Origin: SKHV01 sp963678565
GTDB taxonomy: Bacteria > Bacteroidota > Bacteroidia > Bacteroidales > Prolixibacteraceae
Assembly (NCBI GenBank): GCA_963678565.1
Contig: OY782875.1
Coordinates: forward strand, 496,001 to 560,000
Direction: 5' to 3'
DNA: 64,000 nt
Part shown: piece by piece, positions 54,863 through 63,736 of the stretch
Position numbering within the stretch: the stretch's first letter is position 1
How the letters are laid out: each line of letters starts with the position of its first letter
Notes under the pieces: generated by a model
What the model saw: the letters and a program-made list of their open reading frames with translations, nothing else
Databases searched by the model: none
What the model was told of the DNA's origin: nothing
Position numbers and translations under genes: made by a program

Positions 54863-57232
54863 ATGATTGAGAATCTGGTAATAGTCGAGTCTCCTGCTAA
54901 AGCAAAGACGATAGAGAAATTTTTAGGAAAAGATTTTGTTGTTAAATCGAGTTACGGGCACATTCGTGATCTGGATAAAAAAGACTACGGAATTGATGTT
55001 GAAAAAAATTTTCAACCTAAATATATTGTCTCCAAAGATAAGAAAGCAGTTGTTAAAGAACTGAAAGATTTAGCAAAAGAGGCAACGAATGTATGGCTCG
55101 CGTCCGATGAGGACCGCGAGGGAGAGGCTATTGCATGGCACCTTGCGGAAGTTCTAGGTTTAGATCTTGAGAAGACGAAACGTATTGTTTTTCATGAGAT
55201 TACGCAGAATGCGATACAGGATGCGATTAAAAATCCCCGAGTTATAAATCAGAACTTGGTGAATGCTCAACAGGCTCGTCGTGTATTGGATCGATTGGTT
55301 GGTTTTGAAGTTTCGCCAGTTTTATGGAAGAAGGTAAAACCACAACTTTCGGCCGGTAGAGTTCAATCGGTTGCCGTGCGATTGATCGTAGAGCGTGAAA
55401 GAGATATTCGTGATTTTAAGCCCACATCTAATTATCGTGTTAATGGTTACTTTTTCGTAAAAGATAACAATGGTAAACCAACCATTCTAAAATCAGAATT
55501 AAATAAACGTTTTAAAACAGAAAAGGAAGCAGAAGAATTTTTACAAAATTGCTCAGCAGCCGATTTTGTCGTTAATGATATTACAGTTCGTCCAACCAAA
55601 CGAACTCCGGCAGCACCTTTCACAACTTCTACCTTGCAACAAGAGGCCAGTCGAAAGCTGGGATATTCGGTTTCGCAAACCATGTCGGTAGCTCAGAAGC
55701 TATACGAAGCGGGTAAGATTACTTATATGCGTACCGACTCGGTGAATTTATCATCGTTAGCAGTAAACACTTCGAAGACCAAAATCAACGAAATGTTTGG
55801 AAGTGAATACTCGAAAACTCGTCAATTTAAAACCTCTTCGAAAGGAGCACAAGAGGCGCATGAGGCTATCCGTCCATCTTACATGGAAAAGGATACAATT
55901 TCGGGGACCAAGCAAGAACAACGTTTGTATGATTTAATCTGGAAAAGAACAATTGCTTCGCAAATGAGCGACGCTCAATTGGAGAAAACTACTGTAAATA
56001 TTGGGATTTCGAATCAAACAGAATATTTTGTAGCTACCGGAGAAGTAATCAAATTTGATGGATTTTTGAAAGTTTATATGGAATCGACCGATGAGGAAGA
56101 GGAAACTCAAAGCGACAAAACTTTGCTTCCGCCGATTCATAAAAACGATCAGCTACAATTAAATAATATAATTGCAACACAGCGATTCACGCAACGTCCT
56201 GCGCGTTTTACAGAGGCTAGCCTAGTAAAGAAATTAGAAGAACAAGGAATCGGCCGTCCTTCTACTTATGCACCAATTATTACCACGATTCAAAATAGAG
56301 GCTATGTGGTAAAAGAGGATCGACCCGGAAGCGAACGTGAGTTTACTACCTTCAGATTAGAAGATGGGAAAATTGAGAAAATTGTTGCAAATGAAAATTA
56401 TGGATACGAAAAATCGAAATTATTTCCTACCGACATTGGGATGGTGGTAAATGATTTCTTGATTAAATATTTCGACCGAATTTTAGATTACAATTTCACT
56501 GCAAAAGTGGAAAAGGAGTTTGATGAAATTGCCGATGGTAAAATTGTGTGGAATGAAATGATTGGTGATTTTTATACTCCATTTCATGAAAATGTTGAAA
56601 CTACTTTGAAAGTTTCGGAAAAAGCAAATGGGGAACGTATTTTAGGAGATGATCCGGTAAGCGGAAAAGTTGTTTCGGTAAAAATTGGTCGTTATGGTCC
56701 CTTGGCTCAATTAGGAGAAACGGTTGATGCGGACGATGAAAATGCTGAAAAACCAAAATTTGCTAGCTTGCGTACCGGGCAACATTTGGAAACAATTACT
56801 TTAGAAGAAGCTTTGGATTTGTTTAAATTGCCTCGCGACTTAGGCGAGTTTGAAGATAAAAAAGTAACAGTTGCCATAGGTCGTTTTGGGCCGTATGTTC
56901 GACACGATAGCAAGTTTGTTTCCATCGGAAAAGATTACGATCCGCTTAAAATTGAATTGGACGAAGCAATTCAGTTGATTAAAGAGAAACGCGAAAAAGA
57001 TGCGAAAGCATTGTTAAAAACTTTCGATGAAGAGCCCGACCTTCAAGTTAAGGAAGGAAGATGGGGACCTTATATTGCATACAAGAAAAAGAACTACCGA
57101 CTTTCGAAGGATATTGATGCTTCGAAGTTAAGCTTGGAGGAATGTATGAAAATTATAGAAAGTGGTGGCGTTAAAAAGAAACCTGCCAAAAAGAAAAGTG
57201 CAGCTAAGAAAAGCACTACAAAGAAAAAATAA
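54863..57232 (+). CDS. topA: DNA topoisomerase I
   Basis: Type IA topoisomerase relaxing negative supercoils. The Toprim domain starts LVIVESPAKAKTIEKFLG and includes ASDEDREGEAIAWHL (acidic metal site). The active-site Tyr is in GKITYMRTDSV (Tyr288). Cleavage-domain parts (GYSVSQTMSVAQKLYEAG, QEAHEAIRPS, EEQGIGRPSTYAPII) follow. The C-terminus lacks Cys-type zinc fingers and instead has TopA-C repeats (IGRYGPLAQLG, IGRFGPYVRHDSKFVSI, EGRWGPYIAYKKKNYRL) and a Lys/Ala/Ser-rich tail (KKKPAKKKSAAKK). At 789 residues this is complete. It is monocistronic with its own terminator. Confidence 0.97.
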   Translation: MIENLVIVESPAKAKTIEKFLGKDFVVKSSYGHIRDLDKKDYGIDVEKNFQPKYIVSKDKKAVVKELKDLAKEATNVWLASDEDREGEAIAWHLAEVLGLDLEKTKRIVFHEITQNAIQDAIKNPRVINQNLVNAQQARRVLDRLVGFEVSPVLWKKVKPQLSAGRVQSVAVRLIVERERDIRDFKPTSNYRVNGYFFVKDNNGKPTILKSELNKRFKTEKEAEEFLQNCSAADFVVNDITVRPTKRTPAAPFTTSTLQQEASRKLGYSVSQTMSVAQKLYEAGKITYMRTDSVNLSSLAVNTSKTKINEMFGSEYSKTRQFKTSSKGAQEAHEAIRPSYMEKDTISGTKQEQRLYDLIWKRTIASQMSDAQLEKTTVNIGISNQTEYFVATGEVIKFDGFLKVYMESTDEEEETQSDKTLLPPIHKNDQLQLNNIIATQRFTQRPARFTEASLVKKLEEQGIGRPSTYAPIITTIQNRGYVVKEDRPGSEREFTTFRLEDGKIEKIVANENYGYEKSKLFPTDIGMVVNDFLIKYFDRILDYNFTAKVEKEFDEIADGKIVWNEMIGDFYTPFHENVETTLKVSEKANGERILGDDPVSGKVVSVKIGRYGPLAQLGETVDADDENAEKPKFASLRTGQHLETITLEEALDLFKLPRDLGEFEDKKVTVAIGRFGPYVRHDSKFVSIGKDYDPLKIELDEAIQLIKEKREKDAKALLKTFDEEPDLQVKEGRWGPYIAYKKKNYRLSKDIDASKLSLEECMKIIESGGVKKKPAKKKSAAKKSTTKKK

Positions 57233-57238
57233 ATAAAT

Positions 57239-57263
57239 GGCTGGATTAATATCCGGCCTTTTT
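57239..57263 (+). terminator. intrinsic terminator after topA
   Basis: GGCTGGAT (57239-57246), loop TAAT, ATCCGGCC (57251-57258), then TTTTT. Confidence 0.9.
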
Positions 57264-57310
57264 ATGTTTTCATATAATTGATCTGTAATTTGAAATAGAT
57301 CAGATGATGT

Positions 57311-57362
57311 AAAAAAATGCCGAATTAGACAATCGTTGTATTAATATTGTTTAATTCGGCAT
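57311..57362 (-). terminator. intrinsic terminator of the acyl-CoA synthetase gene
   Basis: ATGCCGAATTA (57317-57327) pairs with TAATTCGGCAT (57352-57362). Read on minus, it is followed by a U run (plus 57311-57317, A-rich). Confidence 0.8.
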
Positions 57363-57384
57363 TATATATTTATTAAAAGTTATT

Positions 57385-59022
57385 TTAGGTATAAATATAG
57401 CGTTTGATATTTTTCTTGGGTGTTTTTTCAAACTCCTCTTCTACCAGTTCAATTTTTGAAAGTTGCTCATAAGCAGCCACTGCCGTATTAAACTGGTTTC
57501 TATTTTCGGCCATTGCTTGTTCTACTCCGCTTTGATTTAGATTTGCTGTTTTAATTGCTTCCTCATCGGTAAAAACAAGCGCAACCAATTTGTGATTGCG
57601 TTGTACCACCACACATTCTTGAACATAAGGCATATTTGAAAGTCTGGCTTCTAATTCTTCGGGATAAATGTTTTGACCTGATGGCCCTAATAACATATTT
57701 TTTGAACGCCCTCTGATGAAAACAAAATTTTCGTTATCGATTACACCAAGATCGCCGGTTTTCAACCATCCATCTTCGGTGAAAGTGTTGCGGTTGGCTT
57801 CTTCGTTTTTAAAATAACCCAGCATTACATTGGGGCCAGCTACCTGAATTTCGCCAACGGTATTAAATGGGTCTTCCGATTCGATTCTAATTTTCATGCG
57901 GTCGACCAACTTCCCGGCCGAATGTAGTTTTGCTTTGTCCCATGCTTCGTAGCTAATTAAAGGGCCACATTCTGTCATTCCGTAGCCGATTGTAAATGGG
58001 AATTTTATTTTCTTTAAAAAGGTTTCAACTTCGGCACTCAATGCCGCACCTCCAATTACTAATTCGTAAAAACGCCCCCCAAATGATTCGATTAATGTAT
58101 TACGTATTTTTTTATGTAATATTCCATTGAGTCCGGGAACATTTAATAGCACTTTCATTATTGGCTTTTGAATTACCGGCAACAATTTCTTTTTGTAAAT
58201 TTTTTCGATTACTAAAGGAACCATAAATACCAAATGCGGTTTTATTTCGGCAAAGGCTTTTAATAGAATTTGCGGACTTGGAGTTCGGGTTAGGAAACTT
58301 AAATGGCAACCACGTGAAACAGGAAACAGAAATTCGAATGCCATTCCGAAGACATGTGCCATGGGTAAAAACGAAACAATTTTGTCGCCCGATTTGAGTG
58401 GCATGTGTTCGCGAGCAAATAAAATATTTGAATACAAACTTCGAACTGGAATCATAACACCTTTCGAAAATCCTGATGAACCCGATGTGTATGAAAGTAC
58501 CTGAACATCGTCGTCGTTCAAATCTTCAAATGCAAATGATTCTTTTAAAAGATGCTCATCTTGCATCGAATCGATTTCGTTTTTAATAGTATCGGCTAGT
58601 TTTTCGCTTCCTTTTAAAACCGAGAAGTCTTCAATTGCAATGCTTGCTTTAATTGCTTGCATTTTTCCTTTTTCAAGGCTTTCAAATAGATTTTTGCCAG
58701 CAAACAAGAAGGTTGCTTCAGAATGCTCTATAATATGTTCAACATTTTCGGGGGTAAAATCGGGTAAGATAGGAACTGCAACCACTCCGTGGGCCATACA
58801 AGCCAAAAATACTTTTGCCCAGTTGGTTGAGTTTCTGCCATAGATAGCAACTTTCGATCCTTTTTCAATTCCTAAGTCGTTGAATACTTGTGCGATGGTT
58901 TGGATCGATTGAGCTACATCGCTATACTTATAAACAGTGTCATTTCCATAATCGTTAAATAGAGGCAAATCCCAATTTTTGCGGAATGCCTCGGTATACA
59001 TTTGTCCAAGTTTATTTTCCAT
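57385..59022 (-). CDS. AMP-dependent long-chain acyl-CoA synthetase
   Basis: An ANL-superfamily enzyme of 545 residues that activates fatty acids with ATP and CoA. The P-loop is VLSYTSGSSGFSKGVMI, and the A5/A7 regions are FTIGYGMTECGPLISYE and GWLKTGDLGVIDNENFVFIRGRSKN. The A10 lysine lies in EFEKTPKKNIKRYIY. It is about 50 residues shorter than typical FadD. Residues such as GMTE and TGD are intact, so it should be active. Substrate chain length is not predictable. It diverges from the metY leader across about 370 bp. Confidence 0.92.
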   Translation of the reverse strand: MENKLGQMYTEAFRKNWDLPLFNDYGNDTVYKYSDVAQSIQTIAQVFNDLGIEKGSKVAIYGRNSTNWAKVFLACMAHGVVAVPILPDFTPENVEHIIEHSEATFLFAGKNLFESLEKGKMQAIKASIAIEDFSVLKGSEKLADTIKNEIDSMQDEHLLKESFAFEDLNDDDVQVLSYTSGSSGFSKGVMIPVRSLYSNILFAREHMPLKSGDKIVSFLPMAHVFGMAFEFLFPVSRGCHLSFLTRTPSPQILLKAFAEIKPHLVFMVPLVIEKIYKKKLLPVIQKPIMKVLLNVPGLNGILHKKIRNTLIESFGGRFYELVIGGAALSAEVETFLKKIKFPFTIGYGMTECGPLISYEAWDKAKLHSAGKLVDRMKIRIESEDPFNTVGEIQVAGPNVMLGYFKNEEANRNTFTEDGWLKTGDLGVIDNENFVFIRGRSKNMLLGPSGQNIYPEELEARLSNMPYVQECVVVQRNHKLVALVFTDEEAIKTANLNQSGVEQAMAENRNQFNTAVAAYEQLSKIELVEEEFEKTPKKNIKRYIYT

Positions 59023-59362
59023 AATGTTCTATTTTCCAAATTTTACCAGCGCCTCAAATTTAATTGAAACAAATAGGTTATTATGTGATACATGTTATGT
59101 AACAATTGAATTAAATATTTCGTTTAAAAGTACTGATTTTCAATCGTAAAAAAGATGAGTCAACGCTTTAAAGTCGACAATTAGATGCTATCCATCTGTA
59201 TTCTAGGAGTCTGAATTCCTCCTACTAATATGCCTTTTTGCGCTCCCAAACATGTAATTCTATATCATGGAATATTAAAAGACCACTACGTCTTATATGT
59301 TAAATGTATGTTAACGCGGATATTTTTAAACTGGTTTGCACTGTTTATTGAAATACAATTTT
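59023..59362. other. divergent intergenic region, no feature seen
   Basis: Between the acyl-CoA synthetase start and the metY promoter I find no convincing gene or repeat. A short imperfect hairpin near 59203-59222 (AGGAGT / ATTCCT) is the only structure. Short frames here have no family resemblance. Confidence 0.4.
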
Positions 59363-59370
59363 TAAGTTTG
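59363..59370 (+). promoter_or_regulatory. -7 box of the metY leader transcript
   Basis: TAAGTTTG fits TAnnTTTG. A TTTG at 59335-59338 could be a -33 element, though its 24-bp spacing is longer than usual. Transcription would start near 59376, about 20 nt before the leader ATG. Confidence 0.5.
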
Positions 59371-59395
59371 ATGCTCCTAAAGTTAAAAAGGACAA

Positions 59396-59488
59396 ATGAG
59401 TATTCGCACAAAAAATATCACTTCTTATTGCTTCATGACCACAATGATGGACATGATGATGCGAATGCTTATGCGCATGAGCAAATAA
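59396..59488 (+). CDS. Met-rich leader peptide of a metY attenuator
   Basis: A 30-codon reading frame from ATG 59396 to TAA 59486-59488. Residues 14-28 read MTTMMDMMMRMLMRM: nine Met in fifteen codons and ten in the whole peptide. Such a run of the amino acid made by the downstream enzyme is the hallmark of ribosome-mediated transcription attenuation, as with the His and Thr leaders. It lies behind a -7 box at 59363, overlaps a strong hairpin (59473-59518), and precedes the methionine-biosynthesis gene metY by 142 bp. I judged it real despite its small size because the Met codon run, position and hairpins agree. A longer frame in another phase (59230-59568) has no such logic. Confidence 0.82.
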   Translation: MSIRTKNITSYCFMTTMMDMMMRMLMRMSK

Positions 59489-59518
59489 TTCTTGCTATTG
59501 CTATTTGTGTACATGCGC
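59473..59518 (+). promoter_or_regulatory. attenuator hairpin overlapping the end of the leader peptide
   Basis: GCGCATG (59473-59479) pairs with CATGCGC (59512-59518), and AAATA (59483-59487) with TATTT (59502-59506). The 5' arm is made of the last Met codons and the stop of the leader, so a ribosome stalled for Met-tRNA there would keep the hairpin from forming. No U run follows, so it is probably a pause or anti-antiterminator stem rather than the terminator itself. Confidence 0.6.
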
Positions 59519-59574
59519 TACTACTTCTTACAAATTTCATTCAAATTATTTTAAACCAATTATGCTAAATGATG

Positions 59575-59604
59575 TTTCATGGATACCTATGAAATAACTT
59601 TTTA
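59575..59604 (+). terminator. candidate attenuator terminator of metY
   Basis: TTTCATGG (59575-59582), loop ATAC, CTATGAAA (59587-59594), then TAACTTTTT. The 3' arm ATGAAAT (59589-59595) can instead pair with ATTTCAT at 59534-59540, a possible antiterminator. Pairing is weak (A-U rich), so the switch remains a hypothesis. Confidence 0.45.
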
Positions 59605-59630
59605 CGAGCATCAAAATAAAAATTTAAATT

Positions 59631-60932
59631 ATGACAACTAAAAATTACCGTTACGAGACCTTACAATTACATGCCGGACAAACTGTAGACGAAACAACTT
59701 TATCACGTGCAGTTCCATTGTATCAAACTACTTCGTATGTATTTAAAAACTCAGAACATGGCGCCAATTTGTTTGGTCTTAAAGAGTTTGGAAATATTTA
59801 CACGCGTTTAATGAATCCAACCACCGATGTATTCGAGCAGCGTTTGGCAGCCTTAGAAGGTGGTGTTGCAGCAGTTGCTACTGCATCAGGACATTCGGCT
59901 CAGTTCTTGGCCTTAAATAATATCTTAGGAAACGGCGATAATTTTGTAACCTCACCATTTCTATATGGAGGTACTTTTAATCAGTTTAAAGTTTCATTTA
60001 AGCGACTTGGGGTAGAAGCCCGTTTTGCAAAAGATGATACTGCCGAAGAGATTGAAAAGTTAATTGATGATAATACCAAAGCGATTTATATTGAAAATTT
60101 GGGAAACCCGAATTTCAATGTGCCCAACTGGGAGAAAGTTTCGGCAGTTGCTAAGAAATACGATATCCCTTTAGTGGTTGATAATACTTTTGGTGCAGCC
60201 GGATTTTTATTTAAACCCATTGAGCACGGAGCCGATATTGTTGTAGAATCTGCAACCAAATGGATTGGCGGACACGGTACTAGTTTGGGGGGGATTGTAA
60301 TTGATGCCGGAAAATACAACTATGGAAATGGTAAATTTCCGCAATTCTCAGAGCCTTCTGAAGGTTACCACGGATTGGTTTTCTCTGATGTATTTGGTGT
60401 TGATGGCCCATTCGGAAATATTGCTTTTGCCATTCGTTTGCGCGTTGAGGGCTTACGCGATTTTGGCCCGGCAATTAGTCCGTTTAATTCGTGGCAATTA
60501 ATTCAAGGTTTAGAAACCCTCTCTTTAAGAGTTCAGCGAACAGTAGATAATGCATTGGAAATTGCAAAATGGTTAGAAGATCACTCAGCTGTAGAATCGG
60601 TTAATTACGCTGGTTTAGAAAGTAGTCAGTATCACGAATTAGCTAAAAAGTATTTAACAAATGGTTTTGGTGGTGTGCTTACTTTCCGCTTAAAAGCAGG
60701 AAAAGAAGCTGCATCGAAATTTGTAGATAGTTTAGAATTGATAAGTCACTTGGCGAATGTTGGCGATGCAAAATCGTTGATCATTCATCCGGCGTCGACC
60801 ACGCATCAGCAATTAGATGAAACGGAACAATTGGCGGCTGGAGTATTACCCGATCAGTTACGATTGTCGGTTGGAATTGAACACATCGATGATATTAAAG
60901 AAGATTTAGAGCAAGCCTTTGCGAAGCTATAA
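59631..60932 (+). CDS. metY: O-acetylhomoserine aminocarboxypropyltransferase
   Basis: A PLP enzyme that adds sulfide (or methanethiol) to O-acetylhomoserine to give homocysteine. The 433-residue protein has the Cys/Met-metabolism family core: YQTTSYVF, YTRLMNPTTDVFEQRLAALEGG, ATASGHSAQ, VDNTFGAAGF, and the PLP-Lys site VVESATKWIGGHG (Lys210). The family-typical NVGDAKSLIIHPASTTHQQL closes it. Length above 420 and the loop around LSLRVQRTVDNAL separate MetY from the shorter MetB/MetC. It lies behind the Met-rich leader, and metA follows after a terminator. Confidence 0.95.
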   Translation: MTTKNYRYETLQLHAGQTVDETTLSRAVPLYQTTSYVFKNSEHGANLFGLKEFGNIYTRLMNPTTDVFEQRLAALEGGVAAVATASGHSAQFLALNNILGNGDNFVTSPFLYGGTFNQFKVSFKRLGVEARFAKDDTAEEIEKLIDDNTKAIYIENLGNPNFNVPNWEKVSAVAKKYDIPLVVDNTFGAAGFLFKPIEHGADIVVESATKWIGGHGTSLGGIVIDAGKYNYGNGKFPQFSEPSEGYHGLVFSDVFGVDGPFGNIAFAIRLRVEGLRDFGPAISPFNSWQLIQGLETLSLRVQRTVDNALEIAKWLEDHSAVESVNYAGLESSQYHELAKKYLTNGFGGVLTFRLKAGKEAASKFVDSLELISHLANVGDAKSLIIHPASTTHQQLDETEQLAAGVLPDQLRLSVGIEHIDDIKEDLEQAFAKL

Positions 60933-60986
60933 CAAGCCTTTATTTTTATTGATTATTTTTGCAATCGCTTTTAGATATTAGAATTA

Positions 60987-61017
60987 CCTGACAGGATTGG
61001 TTTCCTGTCGGGTTTTT
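60987..61017 (+). terminator. intrinsic terminator just upstream of metA
   Basis: CCTGACAGG (60987-60995), 8-nt loop, CCTGTCGGG (61004-61012), then TTTTT. It ends only 17 bp before the metA ATG, so it either ends metY or works as an attenuator of metA. A -7-like TATTTTTG at 60954-60961 lies before it. Confidence 0.85.
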
Positions 61018-61034
61018 ACCTTAAAAAGAATATT

Positions 61035-61952
61035 ATGCCAGTAAATGTGCCAAGTGCCTTACCTGCGGTGAAGACTCTGAAGAAAGAGAATATTTTTGTG
61101 ATGGAGGATAGTCGTGCTGCGCATCAGGACATCAGACCATTACGGATTGCTGTTTTGAATTTGATGCCGGTTAAGGTTACTACAGAAACCGACTTGCTCC
61201 GAATTTTATCGAATACTCCTTTGCAGTTAGAGCTCGATTTAATAAAGATCATGGCGCATACGCCAAAGAATACCCCAGTGGAGCATATGCAGGCTTTTTA
61301 TTCCGATTTTAATAAGATTAAGCATAAAAAATACGATGGATTGATTGTAACAGGAGCACCTGTTGAGCAGTTAGAGTATGAAGATGTGACTTATTGGGAA
61401 GAAATGAAGACCATCCTGGATTGGGCTGAGAAAAATGTACAATCTTCGCTTTTCATTTGTTGGGCATCAATGGCTGCACTGTTTCATTATTATAAAATTC
61501 CGAAACATAAGATTGAACGTAAAATGTTTGGGGTGTTCAAGCATATGCCGTCCGATCCGCAATTACCAATTTTTAGAGGGTTCGACGATGAATTCCACAT
61601 GCCACAATCGCGACATACCGAAATTCTGGCTGAGGATGTTAAAAAAGTTCCGGAATTAGAACTTGCTGCTGAATCGGACGAATCGGGGGTTGGTATTGTA
61701 TTTGAAAAATCAGGGCGTAAGCTCTTCATTACAGGCCATTTTGAGTATGCAGCCGATACACTTAACGAAGAGTATCAGCGTGACTTGGCAAATGGATTAC
61801 CAATTGATATTCCGAAGCATTATTTTAAGAAGAACAATCCAGAGAAAAAACCATTAGTACGTTGGCGTGGGCATGCCAATTTGTTTTTTCAGAACTGGCT
61901 AAATTATTTTGTATATCAGGAAACTCCTTACGATATTGAAGATATTCGTTAG
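61035..61952 (+). CDS. metA: homoserine O-acyltransferase, predicted acetyl-CoA specific
   Basis: Activates homoserine for methionine synthesis. The 305-residue protein has every MetA catalytic landmark at its expected number: Cys142 in SLFICWASMAALF, His235 and Glu237 in TGHFEYAADTL, and the Lys47 region NLMPVKVTTE. Residue 111, in IVTGAPVEQLEYEDV, is Glu. In this family Glu111 has been linked to acetyl-CoA use and Gly111 to succinyl-CoA use, so this enzyme should make O-acetylhomoserine, the substrate of the adjacent MetY. Its stop overlaps the convergent histidine kinase stop. Confidence 0.95.
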   Translation: MPVNVPSALPAVKTLKKENIFVMEDSRAAHQDIRPLRIAVLNLMPVKVTTETDLLRILSNTPLQLELDLIKIMAHTPKNTPVEHMQAFYSDFNKIKHKKYDGLIVTGAPVEQLEYEDVTYWEEMKTILDWAEKNVQSSLFICWASMAALFHYYKIPKHKIERKMFGVFKHMPSDPQLPIFRGFDDEFHMPQSRHTEILAEDVKKVPELELAAESDESGVGIVFEKSGRKLFITGHFEYAADTLNEEYQRDLANGLPIDIPKHYFKKNNPEKKPLVRWRGHANLFFQNWLNYFVYQETPYDIEDIR

Positions 61953-63736
61953 TGGTTTTCGCTGTTTGCAGTTGGAAAACTAACAATAAACTTGGTTCCT
62001 TTATTTAAGATGCTTTCAACTCTGATGTCTCCATTGTTATGTTGAATAAGTGATTCAACTAATTTTAAACCGAAACCGGTGCCTGCTTCATCAGCTGTAC
62101 CTTTTGTTGTTGAATAGTTTTTTAACTTGAATAGATTATTTAATTTTTCTTTTGATATACCAACCCCATAATCTTTGACAATAATAAAATCATTGTTGTT
62201 TGATCTAAAGGTTGTAAGGTCAATCGTTGAGCCTTTATTTGAAAACTTTAAGGCATTATCAATCAGGTTTCTTAAAATTGCATCCAAGGAGTTTGGGTCA
62301 CAGTATATTGTATGATTTTCTTCAATATCTAGGGTTAATTTTAATTTTTTATTTAATAGACGAGTGGTGTAAAGCGATTTAATTTCATTCAACTTTTCTT
62401 GTACATTTATTATCTCCTTTTGAATTTTTGTTTTACCCATTTCGAGTTTTTTCCATTCTAAAATTGAAACAAGAAGATCGTATTGTAGTTGCGAGGATTG
62501 TTCTAGAAGTTTAATATTTTGTTGCAGTTCATCTGTTGTAAAGATTTTTAAATTTTCTTTTAGAAATTCAGAGAATGTATAAAATCCGCCTAATGAGTTT
62601 TTTAAATCGTGAGATAATATTGTTAAGAACAAATCTTGCGATGCAAGACTCTTATTAAGTTCTTTATTCGTTTCTATTAATTGATTTTTGTATTGAAATT
62701 TTAATAAATCGTTTTTTGCCCAAAAGAATGATATAATAATTACAAGGAACAAGGGAATGATAATTAATAGTACAGCAAATGAGGCTCCGATTACATTTAT
62801 AAAATTTAAATGATTTATAGGAACCGCCTTAACAATATGAAAATCGTTTGTTTTATTTTTGTAATAATGTACGATTTCGTTACCTGACTTAGTCGTTTCA
62901 TACTTATCGTGATATATTAGAAATCCATTGAACTTCGTTAATGAATATTTTTCGGTATTTAAAATAAAGGCGTAGTCTGTATAAAGGTTGTACAAGGTTT
63001 TTTCCTTTCCATCGGGGTACATAAAACCAAACTCAATGGTGGTATCAGGTGCATGTAAATAGTAGCCATCACTATTCAGAATATAATACTGTCCTGGTTC
63101 ATTATTAAAACGATGATATGAATGAAAATAAGCTGTAAGATCGACATTCAAGACTATAATACCATACATTTTATCACCTTCGTAAACTGGCGTTCCATAG
63201 CGAACCATTATTCGGTGGGGGGTTTCGATTTGACCGTTTTCAATGTTTAAATCAATTGGCGATTGGAATATATGTCCTTTTTCTAGTTTAATTGTTTCTT
63301 TGAAATAGTATCGATTTTTTTTATTCTGAAGTTTTGAGTTTTCAACGATGTACGATCTTCCATTTTCTTGATTTATTCTGAAAACCTCATTGCCATCTAA
63401 CCTGATGAATCGGAATTGGTTGTAAATTCCGGCTTGTTTTACAAACGATATCATCATTTGTGCGAATTTGGCAGAATCTGTTTTTGCTTTTATAAAGTCT
63501 TTAACAAATGGAGATTCACTCAACATTAATAATTCGGCAGTTGCTTCACGTTCGATGTAGTAATAATTTGCCTTTAATGTGGAACTATCTTTAATTAATT
63601 GACTTTTTAGCTCATTTTTTTTCTGATTAGTAAGGGTGATTTTAGTAAAAATCAGAAGAGTACTACCAACAAATATCCCTATTAAAAGATAGAATAAGAA
63701 TTGACGGAGAAAGAGTTTTCTTTGGTAGATTTTCAT
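61949..63736 (-). CDS. Cache-type sensor histidine kinase
   Basis: A 595-residue membrane kinase. An N-terminal helix (about 11-30), an extracytoplasmic sensor of the double-Cache kind (about 40-300, with FRFIRLDGNEVFRINQENG and GIIVLNVDLTAYFHSY), a second helix (about 312-338), a coiled linker, HisKA with ILSHDLKNSLGGFYTF, and HATPase_c with LRNLIDNALKFSNKG, KDYGVGISKEKL and GTGFGLKLVESLI. All kinase boxes are intact. There is no receiver domain and no neighbouring response regulator, so it is an orphan. It converges on metA with overlapping stop codons and no terminator between them. Confidence 0.93.
   Translation of the reverse strand: MKIYQRKLFLRQFLFYLLIGIFVGSTLLIFTKITLTNQKKNELKSQLIKDSSTLKANYYYIEREATAELLMLSESPFVKDFIKAKTDSAKFAQMMISFVKQAGIYNQFRFIRLDGNEVFRINQENGRSYIVENSKLQNKKNRYYFKETIKLEKGHIFQSPIDLNIENGQIETPHRIMVRYGTPVYEGDKMYGIIVLNVDLTAYFHSYHRFNNEPGQYYILNSDGYYLHAPDTTIEFGFMYPDGKEKTLYNLYTDYAFILNTEKYSLTKFNGFLIYHDKYETTKSGNEIVHYYKNKTNDFHIVKAVPINHLNFINVIGASFAVLLIIIPLFLVIIISFFWAKNDLLKFQYKNQLIETNKELNKSLASQDLFLTILSHDLKNSLGGFYTFSEFLKENLKIFTTDELQQNIKLLEQSSQLQYDLLVSILEWKKLEMGKTKIQKEIINVQEKLNEIKSLYTTRLLNKKLKLTLDIEENHTIYCDPNSLDAILRNLIDNALKFSNKGSTIDLTTFRSNNNDFIIVKDYGVGISKEKLNNLFKLKNYSTTKGTADEAGTGFGLKLVESLIQHNNGDIRVESILNKGTKFIVSFPTANSENH

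Noticed and set aside
59230..59568. 112-codon plus-strand frame overlapping the metY leader
   Set aside because: It is in a different phase from the Met-rich leader, has no family resemblance and low-complexity His/Asp stretches that are the Met codons read out of frame.
59555..59575. TATGCTAAATG before metY as a second SAM-II riboswitch
   Set aside because: The end motif is similar, but the TTGCAACCAC part and the P1 stem are absent.
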